DNA from: Oscarella lobularis
Taxonomy: Eukaryota > Porifera > Homoscleromorpha > Homosclerophorida > Oscarellidae
Reading direction: 5' to 3'
DNA: 64,000 nt
Assembly (NCBI RefSeq): GCF_947507565.1
Contig: NC_089177.1
Coordinates: 2,418,001 to 2,482,000 of the forward strand
Numbering within the stretch: the stretch's first letter is position 1; each line of letters begins with the position of its first letter. Position numbers and translations under genes: made by a program. Positions 58,835 to 64,000 of this stretch are shown here, piece after piece. The notes under the pieces were generated by a model. The model made no database searches and had not been told where the DNA came from. It worked only from the letters and a program-made list of their open reading frames with translations.

Positions 58835-61006
58835 TCACGTCGTGTCCGATCGTCGGTAGTACAAGAGATACGCTACCTTTCCGGGCGAATGTTTCAAGAC
58901 CTGCTGCTCGTGTATGACGCGAATGATGTTGTCGTCGTAGCGGCACCAGCCGCCGCCCGTCGAACTGTACACGTCGCACGTGTAGTGCCCGTCGTTCGCG
59001 TGCTTACCGTGATGATACACCACTAGCGAGAGAGGTTGAGGGAACGATTAGAGGGGTACGCGATTTCGTACCGGAAAATAACTTGTAGGTTCGTTCGTCG
59101 CGGGAGAGTTTTCTGCGAGTCGACTCGGCGACGAGATCTGGAGGGAGCGATTGTACAGATCGTCGAAACGACGAGATATTTTTAAAAAAAAGAGGAGAAG
59201 GAGGGATACCCTTGCCGATTTCTAACTCGAGCGAATAGTCGATCTCCTTGTGCACTTTCTGACAACCGCCCGTCTTGTCGTAGACGAACCGTTTCAGATG
59301 AAGAACCAAGACGGGAGGAAGTTGAGCGAAAGCGATTCGCCGAGAGGCTTCGACCTTCAAAAGAGAAAAAAAACACAAGATTAATTAATTATTTAATTGA
59401 TAATATAAACTGCCGCACACGCACCTCCTCTCCCGTTTTCGACGACGTGTATCCGTGCAGCGCCTCTTTCGTCGCGAGACCGTCGAGAGCGTCCTTGACC
59501 GACCAGACGGACGTCTCCTGTATGTCGAGTTTCAACGAGAAGAACGGTTCCATGGTAACCGATTCCTTCGCGCCGTGCGAGCGCACGGACGAATGAAGCA
59601 CGCCGCCAAACAAATCAGAAATGGGCGACTGCTTTAGGGCCGTCTGAGAAGGAAGAATGTCTCTCGTGTCTTCGTTGCTAGCAACTACGTTCGGGTACCT
59701 TTCTGGTGATAGCCGTTTTCTTCTTAGGTCCAACCTCTTCCCATTCCTCCTCCTCCTCGTCTTTTTTCTCTTCGTGATCCTGCGCCGGCTCGGCGTTCTC
59801 GCTCGTCGCCGATTCGTCAGCTTCCTTCGGTTGGACCACGTCCTCCTCTAGAAGAACATCATTTTATAATTCTCAATGTGAGACGATTGCACTTTTTTTT
59901 TGTGTCACCTGAAACTATTTCGTCTTTCTCCGTTTCGTCGCACTGCGACACCATCTCCTCGTGCAAACCGTCCAATACGCACGAGAGGAATTCCTCTGCG
60001 TCCTCTTGTCGACCCTGCATAGTCGAATGTATTCTGTCGCGTGTTTCACCTATCTTTTTTCCCACGCACGCGAATCAGTAGAGTCGTGTCGATTTTCTTC
60101 AACATTTCGTACAAGTACTTCGGCTCAAATGCACTTCCCTGCTGAAAGGTTTGACTCTTCTTGGCCTTCTGCGCCGATGCGGGATTTCCCTCCTCGAATT
60201 CGTTTACAAACTGAATGCTTTACGACGAAAAAGCAATTTCAAGATACAGCTCGTCCTTTCTCCTCGCGTTTCTTCTTACAAGCTGTCGATGATAGGAGTC
60301 GTGCTGCGACCCTTTCCCTTAGGAACGCACATGGGATCAAATAGTTTGAAAATGCTATAGAACGATGGGCAGGCCAGAAGGGATTGCAGTATCTGTAAAA
60401 GACAGTTGAGAGAAAGAGCAGAGCTAATCCAACATCGTCCTCGCCGTATGAATATAACAATTATTTCCTCGATTGATCAAACCGCGTGGAACGAGATGAA
60501 CGGGTTTGGAGCGAAGTCGTTTCGACGTCTTTTTCCATTCGGCGAGAGCGTCTGACAAGCCAATAAATAATTAAATAATGACGTCATCGACGAACAATGA
60601 CGTCAAAAATACCAGAAAATTTCGTTTTCGACTTTGTCGTTTCTCGCGGCAGCGACGACGACGACGACGATTCGTCTGCCGTCTTTTTCGTCGATTCTGC
60701 GACGGGAGAATTGTTCGGCGACGATTTGGGATCGTTGTTCTTTGCAAAGAGAGCCGCCCAAGACGTCGGTTGCGTTTTCGTCTTCGGAGGAGGAGGCGAC
60801 GGCGCGCGAGCTGCCTCGCGCCCGACGGTCGACTTGTTCGAGCCGCGCAATGTGAACTGGGAGGAATTGGATTGCGCGGGGATCGTTTTATCGGGGCGTC
60901 GGTGCGACTTCACTTTTACGGCGTCGATTTTTTCGCCGAAGAGACGCTGGCGCTCCTCGTCGGTAAAGTTTCCGAATTGTACCACCTCTTCCGCGTCGTT
61001 TTCCAT
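58835..61006 (-). CDS. USP10: Ubiquitin carboxyl-terminal hydrolase USP10
   Basis: USP10 is a deubiquitinase that binds G3BP in stress-granule control. The start at 61006 gives MENDAEEVVQFGNFTDEERQ, with an FGNF at the place where vertebrate USP10 has its G3BP-binding FGDF. TSWAALFAKNN corresponds to the conserved KSWASLF. The catalytic Cys box is PRGLINRGNNCYIHT (Cys codon 60458-60460) continuing ILQSLLACPSFYSIF. Then come TTPIIDSL, GRQEDAEEFLSCVLDGLHEE, ISDLFGGVLHSSV, LPPVLVLHLKRFVYDKTGGC, the His box VVYHHGKHANDGHYTCDVY (His codon 58985-58987) and AYLLYYRRSD. Exons 60551-region boundaries: exon 1 ends 60613 and exon 2 is 60552-60446. Catalytic residues appear intact. The intron after the Cys box seems to use a GC donor. 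It is convergent with the MYLIP-like gene, 104 bp apart. Confidence 0.94.
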
Positions 61007-61485
61007 AGCATTCAATCGTGCTTTGCTTGTCTGTGGCTCATTTTCGCCGCAAATCTGCTCTTTCCTTAGCGTGCGGGCTTGAGTTTTGATAGTAAATACA
61101 TCGGGTAAATACAGTGTAGCGTGTAAAAGAGCCACCACGTAATTGCCGTTGGCCAAAAATAAAAACTGCGATAGTTAATTCATTAATAAAGCCACGAGAG
61201 TAACACAGCCTACGGCAAACATGCTTGCAGCACCACTACTGTCCTCCACAAATAAGAGAGAGAAGACTCGGACGTGGAAAGCTCGAAGGACCTATAAATT
61301 GGTTGAAACAAGTTTTAGTTTGGAAAAATGTCTCGGTTTGTCTTGCATGAAATTGCAGGTGTAACAGTAAAATATAAAGCAGAGTGCAACGTGAAGGAAA
61401 AAAGAGAAGGGTACTTGATGGTGATGATGATGAATATTACCATCGATGATCAAGTATTCTTCTCTTCCTCAATCATACACAATAA
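61007..61485. other. USP10 upstream region
   Basis: This holds the USP10 promoter side and the transition to the 49-bp satellite. An in-frame start at 61156 would lengthen USP10 by 50 residues but does not resemble the family N terminus. The 61404-61464 inverted repeat is listed separately. A short open frame from 61328 runs into the satellite and is not called. Confidence 0.45.
61404..61464. repeat. 16-bp inverted repeat at the edge of the satellite
   Basis: The arms GAGAAGGGTACTTGAT (61404-61419) and ATCAAGTATTCTTCTC (61449-61464) pair with two mismatches. They enclose a GATGATGATG-rich loop that can itself pair (GGTGATG with CATCGATG, approximately). The satellite begins about 20 bp later. 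Confidence 0.5.
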
Positions 61486-64000
61486 TTACAAGGGACTGAC
61501 CAACTGTTCTCTCCTGTAATAAATTACAGTGAAATTACAAGGGACTGGCCAACAGTTCTTTCATGTAATAAATTACAGAAAAATTACAACGGACTGGCCA
61601 ACTGTTCTCTCCTGTAATAAATTACAAAAAAATTACAAGGGACTGGCCAACTGTTCTCTACTGTAATAAGTTACAGTGAAATTACAAGGCCAACTGTTCT
61701 CTCCTGTAATAAAATACAGAAAAATTACAAAGGACTGGCCAACTGTTCTCTCTTGTAATAAATTACAGTGAAATTACAAGGGAATGGCCAACTGTTCTCT
61801 ACTGTAATAAATTACAGTGAAATTACAAGGCCAACTGTTCTCTCAATAAAATACAGAAAAATTACAAAGGACTGGCCAACTGTTCTCTCCTGTAATAAAT
61901 TACAGTGAAATTACAAGGGAATGGCCAAATGTTCTCTCCTGCAATAAATTACAAAAAAATTACAAGGGACTGGCCAACTGTTCTCTCCTGTAATAAATCA
62001 CAGGAAATTACAAGGGACTGGCAAACTGTTCTCTCCTGTAATAAATTACAGAAAAATTACAAAGGACTGGCCAACTGTTCTCTAGTGTAATAAATTACAG
62101 TGAAATTACAAGGGACTGGCCAACTGTTCTCTCCTGTAATAAATTACAGTGAAATTACAAGGCACTAGCCAACTGTTCTCTCTTGTAATAAATTACAGGA
62201 AATTACAAGGGACTGGCCAACTGTTCTTTTCTGTAATACAATACAGGAAAATTACAAGGGACTGGCCAACAGTTCTTTCCTGTAATAAATTACAGGAAAA
62301 TTACAAAGGAATGGCAAAATGTTCTCTACTGTAATAAATTACAGTGAAATTACAAGGCCAACTGTTCTCTCAATAAAATACAGAAAAATTACAAAGGACT
62401 GGCCAACTGTTCTCTCCTGTAATAAATTACAGTGAAATTACAAGGGAATGGCCAAATGTTCTCTCCTGTAATAAGTTACAAAAAAATTACAAGGGACTGG
62501 CCAACTGTTCTCTCCTGTAATAAATTACAGTGAAATTACAAGGGGCTGGCCAACTGTTCTCTCCTGTAACAAATTAAAGAAAAATTACAAGGGACTGGCC
62601 AAATGTTCTCTCCTGTAATAAATTACAGTGAAATTACAAGGGACTGGCCAACTGTTCTCTAGTGTAATGAATTACAGTGAAATTACAAGGGACTGGCCAA
62701 CTGTTCTCTCCTGTAATAAATCACAGGAAATTACAAGGGACTGGCAAACTGTTCTCTCCTGTAATAAATTACAGAAAAATTACAAAGGACTGGCCAACTG
62801 TTCTCTAGTGTAATAAATTACAGTGAAATTACAAGGGACTGGCCAACTGTTCTCTCCTGTAATAAATTACAGAAAAATTACAAAGGACTGGCCAACTGTT
62901 CTCTAGTGTAATAAATTACAGTGAAATTACAAGGGACTGGCCAACTGTTCTCTAGTGTAATAAATTACAGTGAAATTACAAGAGACTGGCCAACTGTTCT
63001 TTTCTGTAATAAATTACAGTGAAATTACAAGGGACTGGACAATTGTTCTCTCCTGTAATAAATTACAGGAAAATTACAAAGGACTGGCCAACTGTTCTCT
63101 CCTGTAATAAATTACAGAAAAATTACAAAGGGACTGGCCAACTGTTCTCTAGTGTAATAAATTACAGTGAAATTACAAGGGACTGGCCAACTGTTCTCTC
63201 CTGTAATAAATTACAGTGAAATTACAAGGGAATGGCCAAATGTTCCCTCCTGTAATAAATTACAGAAAAATTACAAGGGACTGGCCAACTGTTCTCTCCT
63301 GTAATAAATTACAGTGAAATTACAAGGCACTAGCCAACTGTTCTCTCTTGTAATAAATTACAGGAAATTACAAGGGACTGGCCAACTGTTCTTTTCTGTA
63401 ATACAATACAGGAAAATTACAAGGGACTGGCCAACAGTTCTTTCCTGTAATAAATTACAGGAAAATTACAAGGGAATGGCAAAATGTTCTCTACTGTAAT
63501 AAATTACAGTGAAATTACAAGGCCAACTGTTCTCTCAATAAAATACAGAAAAATTACAAAGGACTGGCCAACTGTTCTCTCCTGTAATAAATTACAGTGA
63601 AATTACAAGGGAATATACAAATGTTCTCTCCTGTAATAAGTTACAAAAAAATTACAAGGGACTGGCCAACTGTTCTCTCCTGTAATAAATTACAGTGAAA
63701 TTACAAGGGGCTGGCCAACTGTTCTCTCCTGTAACAAATTAAAGAAAAATTACAAGGGACTGGCCAAATGTTCTCTCCTGTAATAAATTACAGTGAAATT
63801 ACAAGGGACTGGCCAAATGTTCTCTAGTGTAATAAATTACAGTGAAATTACAAGGGACTGGCCAACTGTTCTCTCCTGTAATAAATCACAGGAAATTACA
63901 AGGGACTGGCCAACTGTTCTCTCCTGTAATAAATTACAGAAAAATTACAAAGGACTGGCCAACTGTTCTCTAGTGTAATAAATTACAGTGAAATAACAAG
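61486..64000. repeat. 49-bp satellite array, continuing past the window end
   Basis: About 51 units of about 49 bp, containing GGGACTGGCCAACTGTTCTC followed by the palindrome TGTAATAAATTACA and GTGAAATTACAA or GAAAAATTACAA variants. Some units lack GGGACTGG or the CCTGTA step. Blocks repeat with an offset of 1,165 bp: frames starting at 62149 and 63314 give identical 61-residue translations, and frames at 62628 and 63793 nearly so. The array reaches base 64000. It is non-coding; short open frames are by-products. Confidence 0.95.

Noticed and set aside
61905-63978. Several identical 61-aa ORFs starting MKLQG
   Set aside because: They are translations of the 49-bp satellite and are identical because of the 1,165-bp block repeat.

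Overview
This is a nuclear window from a gene-dense eukaryote: many short GT-AG introns (about 45-70 nt), short intergenic gaps and strongly metazoan gene content. The genes include a CNOT1 that aligns almost end to end with the animal protein, a flagellar DRC4/GAS8, a FERM-RING MYLIP-like ligase, SPATA2/Tamozhennic-like PUB proteins, a CARD protein and small collagens built of Gly-X-Y mini-exons. The most economical reading is an early-branching animal, probably a sponge; a homoscleromorph is a guess from memory. All gene models below are spliced by eye.

Layout. 1-8.9 kb (+): the 3' part of a very large RNF213-like gene ending in a SAM domain, with a small MITE in one intron and a structured, possibly Pol III RNA in its longest intron. 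9.2-9.8 kb (-): NUTF2. 10.1-13.2 kb (-): two tandem copies of a secreted collagen-like gene, one with a probable frame break. 13.6-15.3 kb (+): LSM14. 15.7-18.6 kb (+): TAF4. 18.9-29.1 kb (+): CNOT1. 29.7-30.7 kb (+): secreted/anchored PEBP-family protein. 30.7-33.5 kb: non-coding, with hairpins and diverged repeats. 33.5-46.3 kb: a 12.8-kb array of a 41-bp satellite, broken by a 595-bp terminal-inverted-repeat element. 46.4-49.7 kb: a short secreted ORF running into a 45-bp (15-codon) array. 50.4-54.8 kb (-): CARD-NZF protein followed by two SPATA2/Tamo-like PUB paralogues. 55.1-57.2 kb (+): GAS8/DRC4. 57.4-58.7 kb (+): MYLIP-like E3. 58.8-61.0 kb (-): USP10. 61.5-64 kb: a 49-bp satellite running off the window.

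How the genes relate. Several genes act on cytoplasmic mRNA (CNOT1 deadenylation scaffold, LSM14 repression and P-bodies, USP10 with G3BP-type stress granules). Several act in ubiquitin signalling (RNF213-like, CARD-NZF, two PUB proteins, MYLIP-like, USP10). The CARD-NZF and PUB genes lie head to tail on one strand only 84 and 317 bp apart. This looks like a tandem signalling cluster and is the most novel part of the window. The satellites are the other striking feature: three unrelated arrays (41, 45 and 49 bp), at least two with higher-order structure, lie on either side of this cluster.
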